Positions 36,084 to 48,085 of a stretch of DNA of 64,000 nt are shown piece by piece. Position 1 is the stretch's first letter. Each line of letters begins with the position of its first letter. The translations under genes and the position numbers were made by a program. The DNA lies in NCBI GenBank assembly GCA_028532985.1, contig JANCIK010000008.1:2294001-2358000 (forward strand), written 5' to 3'. This DNA comes from Stropharia rugosoannulata. Its lineage: Eukaryota; Basidiomycota; Agaricomycetes; Agaricales; Strophariaceae. Under the pieces are notes generated by a model that ran no database searches, had not been told where the DNA came from, and saw nothing but the letters and a program-made list of their open reading frames with translations.

Positions 36084-37385
36084 ATGAAAGTCGCCGTTAC
36101 AGGTCAGTAATTCTACATAATGAACCGAACTACTACTCAATAACCAAATATCCGTCAAGGTGCATCTGGAGTGCTTGGCTCAGCAGTGCTGAAGGCGTTT
36201 CAAGATAAGGGTTTCGACGTTGTAGGGCTTGCTCATTCCCGAGCCACCGACAACCTGCGTAAACTCGATTTGACAAACAAAGAGGAAGTAAAGGCCTTCC
36301 TCGTCAGCTTCAAGCCCGACTGTACGTATAAGCTTTGGTCAAAGGAGTAACCCTTGTGTCACAGGCACCGTTTATACGTACTTTTGTAGGGTTGATTCAT
36401 TGTGCTGCGGAGAGGCGCCCAGACGTCGCGGAAAAGGTCACTTGCCGTCGTTCATGAGGCATACAACTCTTCTGATGTGCTCTAGCGTACAGGATCCTGA
36501 GTCTGCGCAGAAAGTTTGTCCTCAACTGACATGGACCACGGCATGGGCTGATTAACGTCCTGTTTGTCAGCTGAACGCAGATGTTCCCGGTACACTGGCC
36601 TCCTTGTCGAAACGACTGAAGTTCAAACTTGTCTACATCTCCACTGGTATGTCCATCCTGTACTCCTAGAAATAGCTGATATACACATGTCGACCTCTCT
36701 AGATTATGTGTTCGATGGGACGTCGCCGCCATATACTCCCTCATCGACAACGAATCCCCTTCAATTATACGGGAAATCCAAACGGGATGGAGAACTTGCC
36801 GTGTTGGGCGTTGACGGCGCTCAAGCGATTGTATTGAGGGTTCCTGTTCTGTAAGCTTAGTCCCCAAGTCCTTACACGGATTCCTTCCTAACAAAATGTT
36901 AGGTACGGACCAGCTCCAAAGAATTCGGACTCAGCCATTAACATCCTCCTGGATGTTGTACAAGATCAATCTGGAAAAACGTACAAAATGGACCACTATG
37001 CAACTAGGTTCCCAACCAACACTGTTGATATTGCTGACTTTTTGGTTCGCCTGACCGGTGTGCACCTTTCCACCTGTAGCACCGTATGATGGTACAGAGT
37101 ACTGATGATGCATATTCAGCGTTGAAATTACCGATACCTCCTATCATCCACTACTCTGGGGATGAACCGTATACGAAATACGAGATTTGTTTGACTTTTG
37201 CCAAAATTTTATGTCTTTCTCACAAGCATATCATACCGGACGCCGAACCTCCAATTGGGGAAGGCGCGACCACACGCCCTCGCAACTGTCAACTTTATAC
37301 TAAAGAGACAGAAAGTCTGGGCGTCGAAGGAGGTCTAGGACTATCACTGTTTGAGGAATGGTGGACGGAGCACTTGAAGAAATAA
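36084..37385 (+). CDS. RmlD/MAT2B-like NAD(P)-binding protein
   Basis: Exons 36084-36102, 36160-36321, 36390-36436, 36493-36513 (21 nt), 36571-36646, 36703-36850, 36903-37057 and 37120-37385 give 297 aa. The Rossmann loop GASGVLG is at 7-13 and the SDR catalytic-type pair is Tyr131/Lys135 in YGKSK. DYVFDGTSPPY (109-119) and the LRVPVLYGP segment are characteristic of the RmlD_sub_bind family. In eukaryotes this family includes MAT2B, the regulatory subunit of methionine adenosyltransferase; in bacteria it contains dTDP-4-dehydrorhamnose reductase. The MAT2B-like role is the more likely one in a fungus. It does not depend on the neighbours, which are unrelated. Confidence 0.87.
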
Positions 37386-40300
37386 ATATATGTAACCTAT
37401 AACTGAAACGGATACGATTGTATGTCAAATAACTTATGGAACTGGCAAGTACATTAAATTTCTAAATGACAGAAAAGTTGCCTGGTTGGTAACGCCCACT
37501 ATCTGCCGTTAAATCTCACTAGCGATGCCACTGAACTGCCATTGTCTGCCTCATGCCTTTACCGTTTAAGATGTTTCAGCGCCTCTTCGCTAATAAATAC
37601 GTAAATTGAGGAACAACTGTCGGCATATTCTCACTGATCCGTTTGCCTCATTGCAGCCTCTTGTGATGCAAGGCTCTTGACTTTGAGAAACAACACCTGT
37701 ACTGGTGTGCACGGTGCTTTTAATGCATGTTTTTAGCGAAGGTGAGTTTTAATCTCCCATCTCGGTCCTTTTAATCTCAAGAGACCCATAAAGATATTGG
37801 ACATACACTCACCGCAAACTTCAGTGGACAACCAAAATAATTAACATTCAATCTGCGTCCTGTCTTATCCAAACGAAACTTGCCAACTTCTATCAATCCT
37901 CGAACCACTCCCAAAAAATATTAGAGCTCCATGATACCCATACCGCCACTGTTAGGCCATGCCACCGGCGCTTTCGCCTCCACCAAGATATCACTTACTT
38001 CTGTATGCACCAGAAGTTGGGACTATTCTGATGTCTGCCATCTTCACCCAGCATTTGGCGACACCAATCTGATGCTGGCGCGTCTGTCATGTTCTACTGC
38101 GGCGAATGCTTCGGCACCCGATGGCGATCCCACCTGCATATGACCAGTGCGAATGGATTCTCCGCGTCAGCGGCCTCGAGAACCGGCACAGGATTTGGGA
38201 TTCCTGAAATAACTTAAATGGGAGCTACTAGGAATGTGCGGCACCGCCCGGGGTAAGTATGACCTGGGCGTGCCACTGCGCACCGGGATTTGGCATTATT
38301 GGCATGGAGATAGTCTTGACTCCTCGATTCTCACTTCAACTTGCCCATCTGTCTCTAACATCGTGATGTTCCATACTTGAGAGCCGCTGTCTCGGTGATA
38401 TACTACCTAGAAGCTCTGTAGCCTCCCTGCATAAATTACTATACTGCTCAGCCTTTAGGACAACGCTCCAAGAAATTTCTTTGAATTACCCTTTGGCTTA
38501 TTTCGCACCACCCGCGCCGGGAGGCTTCCGGGGACACGGCTGTGGATCTCATGTCTTTCTATTCCTCTCTGTATCCGGGATGTTTCTCGGATTCAACGAT
38601 ACTATTTTTCTCCTACTAGTTTGGCTGTCAATCGAGGTCGAATGGAAGGTACCCAAACTGGGGAAGAGGGATCCCTGTGTCGTCATAAGAGTATCCCACC
38701 GAAATCATTGATGCCCGACGGGAAGAAAGAAGAAAAGAAGTCAAGGATCTCCTGCGGGTAAGACGGTCTGGAGCGGCATTCAAGCATAGAAGTATAGGTA
38801 TAGCTCAAGAGGTACGCCAAATGTTTTCGAGTATATTTCCGTACTACTATGATCCACTGCTCCTCCTTTAATTTGGTATTAACGAGTAGTGAGTGGATAA
38901 GATAAGAAGTGTTTCAGGTAGTCATGTACCTTAATGTGCTTTAGCTGTTAGAGAAATGAAACCAACGTCTTAATGCCATATGCTGCAAGCACTCAGTCAC
39001 CGATTCGGGTTGCGGGTGACCTTCCGACCAATTTGCCACTTCAAATAAAATCATCTAATTGATAAGACCCACGAGAGACATAGAATGTTTATAGTAGTAA
39101 TAGTCGTAAATATCTTCAATATCTGTGTAATCTGTCAATGGTTGCGCCGCCGTCATGGTTGTCGGGCCTGTGAACAAGCGCTCTTCCATCTTCTTTTCCA
39201 TATTTGGACGTGATTAATTAGAGCACGTGATGGGAATTTGTATTGAGCGCTTAAGCAGTATACTGTGGCACGGTCATCTCAGCCATTGATTGGCCATTGA
39301 ATTTACTTTGAAAACATGCTTGATTTGATTTGTCCTTATTTCCGTTAAATATTAGCAAGGCTGGTCTCCTTCTGAGAAGCTCATTTGTTGGTGCAACTTC
39401 TGGCTGCATTTGGATGAATCATGATGTTGGCATGACTCTGTTTCTAATTTGGTGTCCACTGTCGACGCCTAATTCTGCATCGAAGTTCAATACCACGACA
39501 GACATCTTAGGATGTGAAGATTCCAAAGAGCTTCCGATATTTGCTACCTTGGTGTTACCTGCCACTCAACAGGCCCGAAGGGCCGTAAGTTTGGCTGGGT
39601 CTGATAGAAATAACTTCAAGGCACTGGTGTACACTTTAAATTTGCCCAAGTAAGTTCATTCAGATAGTCCATCCCTCACATTTAACTTGCGCCACACATA
39701 AGTGCGTTTAACCTGAGCGGTATGTGCCCGCCCGCCCTGCCCTGCAGTGGCGGACGGCTACGATTATGTACCAAGATGTGTACACTTGCGTACACACGCC
39801 GCCTGACCGAGATACGCTGCCATCATAGCGCCGACGGGAGTTGCGACGTGACGCTGAGCGCTGCACGGCAAGGCTAGTAAAAGGTTTTGTAAGCCTGCGA
39901 ACATCGGATGATAATCCGACGCGTTCGAAAATCCGTGATCGCCTACTTTTTGCGCAGCGCAGCCGACGCGCTGACATGTGTGCGTGCTGATGGGACTCCG
40001 CGCGATGGAAGCGTGAGCATTGCGAATGTGGGCGGGTCATTGGGTTCATGTTTCGCTGCTCACGGCAATGTCTATCTCAATGGTGATGGCGATGGAGATG
40101 CATGCTTCTAGCTCAGCTCGTGCGTGGCCCGGGTTCCCCAGGTAGGCTTTGATAGGCCCATGCTTATACATGACTATGCTGACGCATCTGGTCGACCAGG
40201 GCCCCCGCCGCCGATAAAGACTGACGAAGATCGCGCATTCGCTTCTCTTCATCACGCCATTTAATCATGCGTGGCATTACTCTATAAATAGAAATATCAG

Positions 40301-41549
40301 CTAACAGGGTACAGTGGAGGGTAGAACGACGCTGCATACAGTGGATCTGAAGTAAAATGGGCCCTGTCAACTGTGGAGTCGACTTGCATTGGATGTCTGT
40401 GGACATATGAAGGAGTAGATGGAAATCGCTATATACAGTGTTTTGTGGACCAAGCGAGAAGCTCGTAGACCTCCAAATCGACAACTCCTATGATTCTATT
40501 CTTCAGTTTATTTAAATCTGAACACTTGCAAGCGACACCTGTAACTGTGCAATGTTGCAACCCAAAAACCTAGGTAAGCACAGTTTTGATAGCATCTGTC
40601 ATTTAGGCAGTTACAAAAATGCGAATATGGCTTTGGGATGCAGTCTTCTCTTGAGAATTTATATCATGCCAATAGATGGTCATGCAGTTGTCACCTGCCT
40701 GCCGACTGGCTGTGGAAGCACGTCGCATTTCACAGTGAGAAGCGATGTCATCTTTAAATATGTACTATATGATTATTGAAGCTACACAAGTTACAACACC
40801 CAATCAGATTTTGCGTAGCGCTCAACCACAGCTGTGCGGCGTCCGCGGTAAAATCATCTCTGAGGCTGTGTTTTCTACGTAGTAGATCCAAGATGAGAGA
40901 ATGAAGTTTCTCGCTCCGATGTATCCAAGATGACTCCTCAATCGACTCGCAGAAAGTGTAGCATAATCTCGTGTTCATATGTTCAATCCAGCGGGCACCT
41001 CAGAGAAGGGCTTCTACGGATGGCAGGCAGGTGGCAACTGCAGGTATGCCTAATAAACTTAAGAGACTAGGATTGAATCATTAATTATCATGGTATCTGT
41101 CTTCCGCAAGTCTTCTGCGTGTTGTGACAACATTGTACTCAGTGAGAAATTTGTCATGTAACCAGTCAGGGATCTTTTGTTTCAGCGGCGCTTATCAAAA
41201 TGCTCGTAGATGATGATAGTAAGGATACGTCTGGATACGTGTGTAAGGGCGCAGCCCCAGTCCATTTGTGCCAACTTCAAGCCAACTTGTTTGTTCATGG
41301 AGGCGCTGGCCCTTAGTGTGTCACTGTCGAAGGCGGATTAGATAAGATCAGTCTCAACGTGACGATCGCGCCACTCCAGACTCATTTGGTCTGACGCGTC
41401 TGATGTCATTGGCGTTCAGAAGACCATAAAGAGTACAACCTTTCTTGCTCTCTTACATTCATCCTAACACATCCTACGCACACGCGTATCACTGAACCTA
41501 AACATCCATAACTTTTACTTCAGCAAATATTACTTCGATTAAGTTGGTC
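37386..41549. other. Gene-poor region with possible gene debris
   Basis: 4.2 kb. The frames at 37931-38143, 38481-38711 and 39330-39653 have no recognisable product. The minus strand between 41310 and 40164 holds several coding-looking pieces that do not assemble (separate entry). Confidence 0.45.
40164..40978 (-). pseudogene. Possible gene remnant or unresolved spliced gene
   Basis: Three minus-strand pieces look like coding sequence: 40978 to ~40800 (WIHRSEKLHSLILDLLRRKH), ~40500 to 40446 (GVVDLEVYELLAWSTK), and ~40290 to 40164 ending in a stop (MIKWRDEEKRMRDLRQS). Each has GT or AG signals nearby. I could not join them in frame, and the family is not recognised. A further piece upstream near 41190-41070 reads IPDWLHDKFLTEYNVVTT. 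It may be a decayed gene, part of an old mobile element, or a real gene with unusual introns. Confidence 0.2.
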
Positions 41550-41925
41550 ATGTCGTCTGCTACAAAGAGTGCTGCTGCTGCTGGGGCGAACCGAGCTCAT
41601 GTAAGCAGTGCTACTAAAGATATGCTTAATCGTGCTCATGTAACGTTTAGGAGAACAGAGGGAGTGTAGGTTCCGGGACGAACTCACCGCCTGCAGAGGG
41701 AGGTACAATGGGCTATGCCGACATTGATGGGAAGATCAAGGCAGGCAATGTATCAGACCGCGAGCAACGTAAAGGTACGAGCCAACGTCCATCGGTAGTT
41801 CTATCCACTGATGTCCCATTGCAGAATACTTTGATAACACAGATAAAGGGGCTGAATCGTATGGGAAGAGCGGAGAGAGGTTTATGGGCCAGAGTATGGC
41901 AGATGAGCAAGATCGTCAAACGTAA
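41550..41925 (+). CDS. Small hydrophilic protein, 91 aa, unknown function
   Basis: Exons 41550-41600, 41651-41774 and 41825-41925 with introns of 50 nt each, all GT-AG, joining into one frame that ends at a TAA. The protein is Ala/Gly/Ser/Asp/Lys-rich, without hydrophobic segments, and probably disordered. Readable stretches are GYADIDGKIKAGNVSDREQR and KGAESYGKSGERFMGQSM. I do not recognise the family. The regular intron size and polar, low-Cys/low-Trp composition support a real gene; its composition recalls stress-associated disordered proteins, which is only an impression. Confidence 0.65.
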
Positions 41926-42404
41926 GGGGATGCGCATTGTGCAGATTATTCTTCTGTCAACGCAATGAGATCTGCATCATACAGAGAAGATATTCACTAG
42001 ACCGGACTGGACTGTGATAATTAGTTGCGACTGTATATGCGCAAATGTAATTGTATAATTCTGAAGCAAATGATCTATGCAGAGAAAGAAGAGTTGGCAT
42101 TTTCGTGACCGCGCTGTTGGATACGTACATCAGACTGTGTACCACGTATGTCTTTGCTTCTCGCCCATCCAGATTCCGGCAAGCGCGCGGAGCTGGCAGA
42201 CGGCGCATATAATAGGGTTTAAATAGGATTTCCACCTAGAAAACGAATGGTAGCAAGATGACGGCGCGTCAACGCGCGTAGGCAGGCGCAGCGTGTCGTA
42301 GAACGGAACGAGGATGGATACGCTACGCGGCCCGCCTGGATCTGGTGCGAGCGGGGATGGGTAGCTCTGCGACACTCTCTGGGCGGACGTGAAGTTGACG
42401 ATGA
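41926..42404. other. Intergenic region
   Basis: 479 bp between the 91-aa gene and the LSM8 3' end. No supported gene. Confidence 0.5.
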
Positions 42405-42793
42405 TCAGCCATAGCGGATGGGGGGGATGGGCTCGGCGCGGATTGTGGAGAGATCGACGGACTTGTCGATCTCCTCGTCGAGCTCACCGACCAGACATCT
42501 GGAGGCAGGATGAGGACGGTGAGAAACGGAGCGAGAGAGGACGTACATCATCTCCCCTTTCACAAGATAGAGGCCGAGCGGGATCTCCTCGACACCCTCG
42601 TCGGGGCTGTAGACGCGCTCTTTTGAGTCGGCAAGAACAATGTTGGATTTTTGATCAAAACCAGCCAGGGTGCCCTGGACGGATTTCAGGGTATGGCAGC
42701 GTGGTTAGGGAAGAGGGTACTGACCACGATGGCGCGCCCATCTTGGAGGACGAGGAGGACCTTGCGGTCGACGTAGCCCTGGAGGGTGGACAT
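42405..42793 (-). CDS. LSM8: LSm8, U6 snRNA-associated Sm-like protein
   Basis: Minus-strand exons 42793-42725, 42674-42547 and 42498-42405 give 96 aa, the normal LSm8 size. The Sm1 motif is seen as RKVLLVLQDGRAIVGTLAGF with downstream DQKSNIVL. The Sm2 region is LYLVKGEMICLVGELDEEID, and the C-terminal SVDLSTIRAEPIPP is diagnostic of LSm8 (SLDLS..RAEPL in other species) rather than LSm1. LSm8 defines the nuclear LSm2-8 ring that binds the U6 3' end and supports spliceosome assembly. The start is only 184 bp from the start of the TPT transporter gene on the other strand. Confidence 0.93.
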
Positions 42794-42977
42794 GGGGAGA
42801 GGAGAGAGAGGAGGGTCACGTGGAGGGGAACGCCGTTGTGAGTAAATTAAAAATGCATTATGTTATAGCCCGCTAACCATTCTTCTTCTTCGCCCTAGTC
42901 TTGCTCGCCCACACTGTAAGCATTCCTGCCTCCTGCCAACCTGCGCGGCCCCGCTGACACGTCTGCAGCATTACATT
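42794..42977. promoter_or_regulatory. Compact bidirectional promoter, LSM8 and TPT transporter
   Basis: Only 184 bp separate two ATGs on opposite strands, so the core promoters and leaders of both genes must share this space. It is C/T-rich on the plus strand close to the transporter start. No TATA box seen. Confidence 0.6.
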
Positions 42978-45900
42978 ATGTCCATGTCACCACTCGAGAA
43001 GGAGGAGGCGCAGGAGATGCTGCAGGTCAATATTCCCGCTGGCCCCTCGTCCATGGACCTCCCGTCCCCCGCATCTGCCCAGCCCCCCAAGCTCTCGACG
43101 GCAGCAAAGTACGGCCTTTCGTCGGCGGTTATCATTCCCATATGGATCGTCCTCTCCTCCTCCGTTATCATCTACAATAATTACATGTATAACACCCTCA
43201 AGTTCGAGTACCCCGTCTTCCTTGTCACCTTCCACCTCGCCTTCGCCGCAATCGGCACCCGCGTCTTGCACCGCACCACCCACCTCCTGGATGGCCTAAG
43301 GGATGTCCATATGACGCGCGACATGTTTGTCCGCTCCATTCTCCCCATTGGCATCCTTTTCTCGGGCAGCCTTATCCTCAGCAACAGGGCATACCTTTAC
43401 CTGAGCGTGTCATACATTCAAATGCTCAAGGTACAGTTTTGACCGACATTCATGCATGCAGTGTCACTGATTCAATCTCCAGGCTTTCAACCCCGTGGCG
43501 ATTCTCATCATCTCGTGGGTGTGCCGCCTGCAAGAACCTAACAGGAAACTCGCCGTCATCGTGCTGATGATCTCATCTGGTGTTGCGCTCGCCTCGCACG
43601 GCGAGCTCCACTTCAACATGTATGGTTTCATTACTCAAGCCGCTGCCGTCGCTGTAAGTCACCCCCGCTTTCCCCCCTGCCTAATGCCCTAGTACTGCTG
43701 ATCGGCAACTGTCCGTAAATTAACGTGCGGATATCGCAACATAGCATATATGCTATCTTCCTTGATGGATCCGTCGTTGCTGTCACAGCATATATATCGT
43801 GTCCACCTATACTAAAGGTTGAATGCGGGCTCATTCTGCCTTTCTTTGAAAACATCAATCACGCCGCTGTTGTTGCCGAGATGCTAATCATGTTTCTTAG
43901 TTCGAGGCTTCGCGACTTGTCATGATACAGATTCTCCTGCATAATCTCAAGATGGACCCTCTGGTTTCGCTGCATTACTACGCTCCTGTATGCGCTGGCA
44001 TCAACCTTCTTATCCTTCCCTTTACGGAGGGCATGGCACCCATATACGACTTACAGAAAGTTGGCCTTGGTATTCTATTGTCGAATGCCAGCGTCGCTTT
44101 CCTTCTGAATGTCGCTGCTGTGTTCCTTGTCGGTGTGGGGAGCGGACTTGTTCTAACCCTTGCAGGCGTCTTCAAGGTGCGTTCAGTCACCCTTCATTTT
44201 ACCTGCCTTTATTTTTGGTGTCGCGTTCGTGTCTCTTAATTACGCGTTGGACGTGTGATTTTCTCTCAACCGTGTCATTTTGCCTCGACTATTGTTTGGC
44301 CTGCATTGACTGCCGGGCCGGCCGGGCCATGGGCAATTGGATTGGCGGGCGTGCATTCAGCTACTTGTATGCTCTCGACCTTGCCAATTGAGCTCCAACC
44401 GGTTTGCTTTTGATTCTTATCATTTATACTGGTTGACTTTTATTTGTGCTCAAGCATGAGCCAGTTTGACCCGGCATATCACGCTACGGCTCCGACATTC
44501 CTTCTTGCCTGTTTTCTTCTGGCTGCCTTCATTTTTCTCCCTTCTTAACTTCTCAACTTCTCTTAACTCGGGAGTCAAATAACGCGGAGATGCCGGTGTG
44601 TGTAGATTTGCGCTTTTGACTTCGTTTGAGCGCTTCTCGCACGTATTCGCCAAATTTGATTGTATTTTATAATTTGTTCCCCCTTTCTATACTTCTTTTT
44701 TGGTTTAGGGTTCATTTCTTCTGTGTATATGAGATGGTCTGCCCTGCGGCAGGGAGCAGGTCTCACTTATTTCAATCCTTTTTCTGTCGCCTCGTTTCTT
44801 TGTTGGGCGGTTTGAGGTAATGCGGTTGGCGCCTCACACGCTACGAACTGGTCAGGGACATTCGCGCAAGGGGCCAATTTTTTTTTTCATATTTCCTCTT
44901 TATTTTTCTTTCAACCTCATTCCTCGCGTTTATATTCGGTTGGATTGCATTCACGGTACACCCGTGCATACGGCATCCTCCGCGTACCATACACCCCAAA
45001 ATTGCCAAATGCAGTCGAAACACATACGGGTGCGAGACTGATTGGCAAAGGGCAACTGCTCCCTATTTCGAAATGCGTACCTGAGCGCTACCGCTCGTTG
45101 TAAGCCTCAAACAGTATGGCTGTAGTAGCCAGGTTCGCGCATGGGCAGGGGAAAGTTGACCTGAGCGGGCTATTTGGAAATGGGGGCGGGACAACGGCAT
45201 CGCCGTTGGTCGGCATCCCATGACCCCAGGAGTACGCCAGGTACTCTGTAATACGAAATGATCGGAGGGTCGCCCGCGTTTGGACGGAACGCGCTACCCC
45301 ACAAGGTGTTTTGTTTTCATGGCGCCTCGCTTCTTCTGACGTTGAACTGTGTTCTTTTTCCCTGGCTCTGGCGTTGGCCGCGGCGGTGGGGACCCTTTTC
45401 TGACCATGAAAGGTCGCCTGCCTTTTGCGCGGCTTTCCTTTGACGCTTCCTTTTTAAGCGCGAAGCCGACCTGATTCTGCCTCAGGAAACGTGCGCGCGG
45501 CGGGCCCATCCATCACTCACACGCCATTTCTATGTTTTCGCGCTGTCATTTTGCGTTTTTCATGCACCGCGTACACTCGACGTTCTTCTTGCGTTCCGCC
45601 ACCCTTTACCCTTCGCGCGTCCCGCAGCAATCCGTTAGTCCATCCCGCTCCTTGGACTCAGGATACCTCCTTTGGGAGATTTCATCCCGCGTCTCTGCGC
45701 TTTGCCCTGCTTACGGTGGACAACCCCGTGTTCTGGTATGGGCACTGCGGGCACAGCTTGATACTGACTGGGCGGCGGGATTAGCCATCTCACGCTGTTC
45801 ATCGTATGTCGCGCACTGCACCTGGTGTAGCGGCTTGGGCGGACCACGTGTGGTCCCGCTCGTCCATCGGTGCTCGCGCACTGGCAGATCCGTTCGGCAT

Positions 45901-48085
45901 ACACTCCCATCCACCGCTCTCGCGAGACACTCCCCCTCGGAGGCTTTAGCGGGGCTGTATGCGTCATGCGTGGTCTGGCCCACTCAGTTTCTCTTTCTTT
46001 CTCATGCCTCGGTTCTTTTAAAGCGTGTGCTTTTGCATGTTCATGTTTGTTTGTTGTTTAACCTTCGTAATCTGGACATTGGCCTTTTTTCACTTTGGTT
46101 ATTTTGAGTGCTCAAAGCGTTTATTTTTTGCTTCTATATTTTTGTCTGGGGTTTCTTTTGCTTCATCAATTCTTCCACTTTTTCAATTGGGCTGTCTCTT
46201 CTCTATTGACTTGAACATACATGCTGACTATGACTTGATTTTCATGTTATTCCCTCAATCACGACTACATACCCCCTCTGTTCCGTAATCGCCGGCGCCG
46301 CAACGTGTTCCGCCAACCCTTCCGCGTTTACGATTCATGGGTGACGCCATATAATTCACCAAATGCGCCGGCATTTCGTTGCATATAATCCTTGCATATT
46401 CGACGGGACTCTTCAACTATCATACGACCTGCTCCCCGATTCCCGCGTACTCATCACCTGAACGTCTGGACGACATTTTTGGTGCCTCTCTTCCACGCGG
46501 CTCGCAATCGCCTAAAATGGACATGCCATGCAATTGTTATCCTCCTTCGGGATTTTTAATACACGTCCTTCAATCAATGTGAACGCGCAATCTGATTTTA
46601 ACGCCACGGCCGCATACTTTGCCTCCCGAAACCATTATCTGGTCACTCTTATCCCAACAATTCCGGCTGATTTACTGTTACCCAACCCACCTATCCCATG
46701 TTACGCAACGGTCAAACTTCGGGCGTTTCCCGCTTCTCGTTGGATTACCTCCTTTTTCTTTTACCTGTCGCTTGTGCGCGCGTTTACAGGATATCTTGCT
46801 GATCACAGGATCAGTTCTTATCTTCCGCAGTGACATTACGCCCCTTCAAGTTTTCGGTGAGTCTTTGGTCTTTACTCTTTTTTTACTTAGTTCGTGGTCT
46901 GTGTTCTGTTCCTTCGATCTCTTTGTTTCCATTTTTGGTCCCCTGGGGTGGGCTTTCCTTTGCCGCCTTTCCTTTATATTCCCTTTATCCATTTCCCTTT
47001 CTGTGCAAGCGCATTGGGTCGTGCCCTCCGTGATGGGTACGGGCCATGTTTGACGTCGGTTGCGGGGTCCGCGATTCGTACATTCACACTTTGCAACTTC
47101 TTTCAATTAAGACATGCCGGGGCCTCCACCTTTTCGGTTTATGTCCCCTTCTTTATATGGGCTTCTGTTTTGCTTACTCTCACCCTGTTTCTCGTCGGGC
47201 TTCTATTTCTTGCCTTTACACGTTCGTATGGATGTCGCGCCCGTGTACCCGACTTTAGGGGTTTCGCCTGGTGTTCTGATGCTTTGACTTCCTTTTTCTG
47301 CGGTTTTGTGGCGGTTACGCGCTCATGTCAGGGCAAAGTTAACGCCAAGGCTTGAGAAATTGCTGTGAAGGGTTAGGAGACGATCTGGGATAGAAGATGA
47401 AGGGTGTGAGTGGGTCGCCAACTCTCCATCCCTTCGGCAGGGCGTCGCTTCGATATGGGATGATGATGTCCAATATGTGCGACTTCTGGGTTTCCTGCGC
47501 TGGCCATGTGATGGTCGACCTGGGGTTTGAGAACGCGGCTCTTGCTTTGGGGATCAGAATTCGACAGGATTGAGTGGGATTTCCAGTGGATATAGGATTG
47601 GCAGCGTGCGTTGGATTCGCCTTCCTTATCTGCGCATAGATGGAAACGCCGAAAGCCATTTCGTCTTCCTCCTTCCCGCCATCCTGTATCCTGCCGACCG
47701 ATGACGGTTGGCTGGGAGTAGGCCACTGGAATCTTCTTTGGTGCAATTCAGTTGCAGGTGCTGTTGGGAGTTGCTTACCCGTTTCGCGGGTGGAGATGGG
47801 AGGAACGTTGTACATCTGACTCTTCCGCACGTTAGTGGACAAGTAACTGTTGGAGGAATGGTTTTCCAATCAGCGGCTCGTCTATCAGATCTGCTATAGA
47901 CTGGTTGCATGACACCTTTTATATATATATGTAACTTTGACTTGGGTCCTTTTTGACATTCGATTCACTTTTATTATGGAGTTTCTTTTCATAAGATTTG
48001 AACTGAGCTGACCAGACGATCAATTTTAGGTTATTCCATCGCATTGGGTGGGCTCGTCCTGTACAAGACCGCCTCGTCGAAGTAA
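42978..48085 (+). CDS. TPT-family (SLC35-like) nucleotide-sugar/triose-phosphate type transporter
   Basis: Exons 42978-43430, 43483-43653, 43901-44176, 46790-46856 and 48030-48085 give 340 aa. The protein has about nine to ten hydrophobic helices. Family signatures are NNYMYNTLKFEYPVFL, LSVSYIQMLKAFNPVA, FEASRLVMIQILL and DPLVSLHYYAP. The C-terminal helices DILLITGSVLIF and GYSIALGGLVLYK are encoded far downstream, and both tiny exons are needed to complete the fold and end at a stop. It should export or exchange a phosphorylated sugar or nucleotide sugar across Golgi/ER membranes; the substrate is unknown. The last two introns (2,613 and 1,173 nt) are exceptionally long compared with all others here. 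Divergent from LSM8. Confidence 0.85.
44177..46789 (+). other. Giant intron 3 of the TPT transporter gene
   Basis: 2,613 nt bounded by AAG|GTGCGT and TTTACAG|GATATC, with an intact frame across the junction. The interior is strongly C/T-rich on the plus strand and carries only low-complexity frames. No gene or element end identified. Confidence 0.7.
46857..48029 (+). other. Giant intron 4 of the TPT transporter gene
   Basis: 1,173 nt bounded by TTCG|GTGAGT and TTTTAG|GTTATT. Composition switches near 47340 from C/T-rich to purine-rich on the plus strand, and a 176-codon frame lies on the minus strand at 47869-47339 (see findings). Confidence 0.7.

Noticed and set aside
39330..39653. 107-codon plus-strand frame
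   Set aside because: No domain, no introns in a genome where nearly every gene has them, and no clear promoter.
45532..46107. 191-codon frame inside the giant TPT intron
   Set aside because: Low-complexity product of C/T-rich DNA; the region is flanked by exons of one gene and shows no motif.
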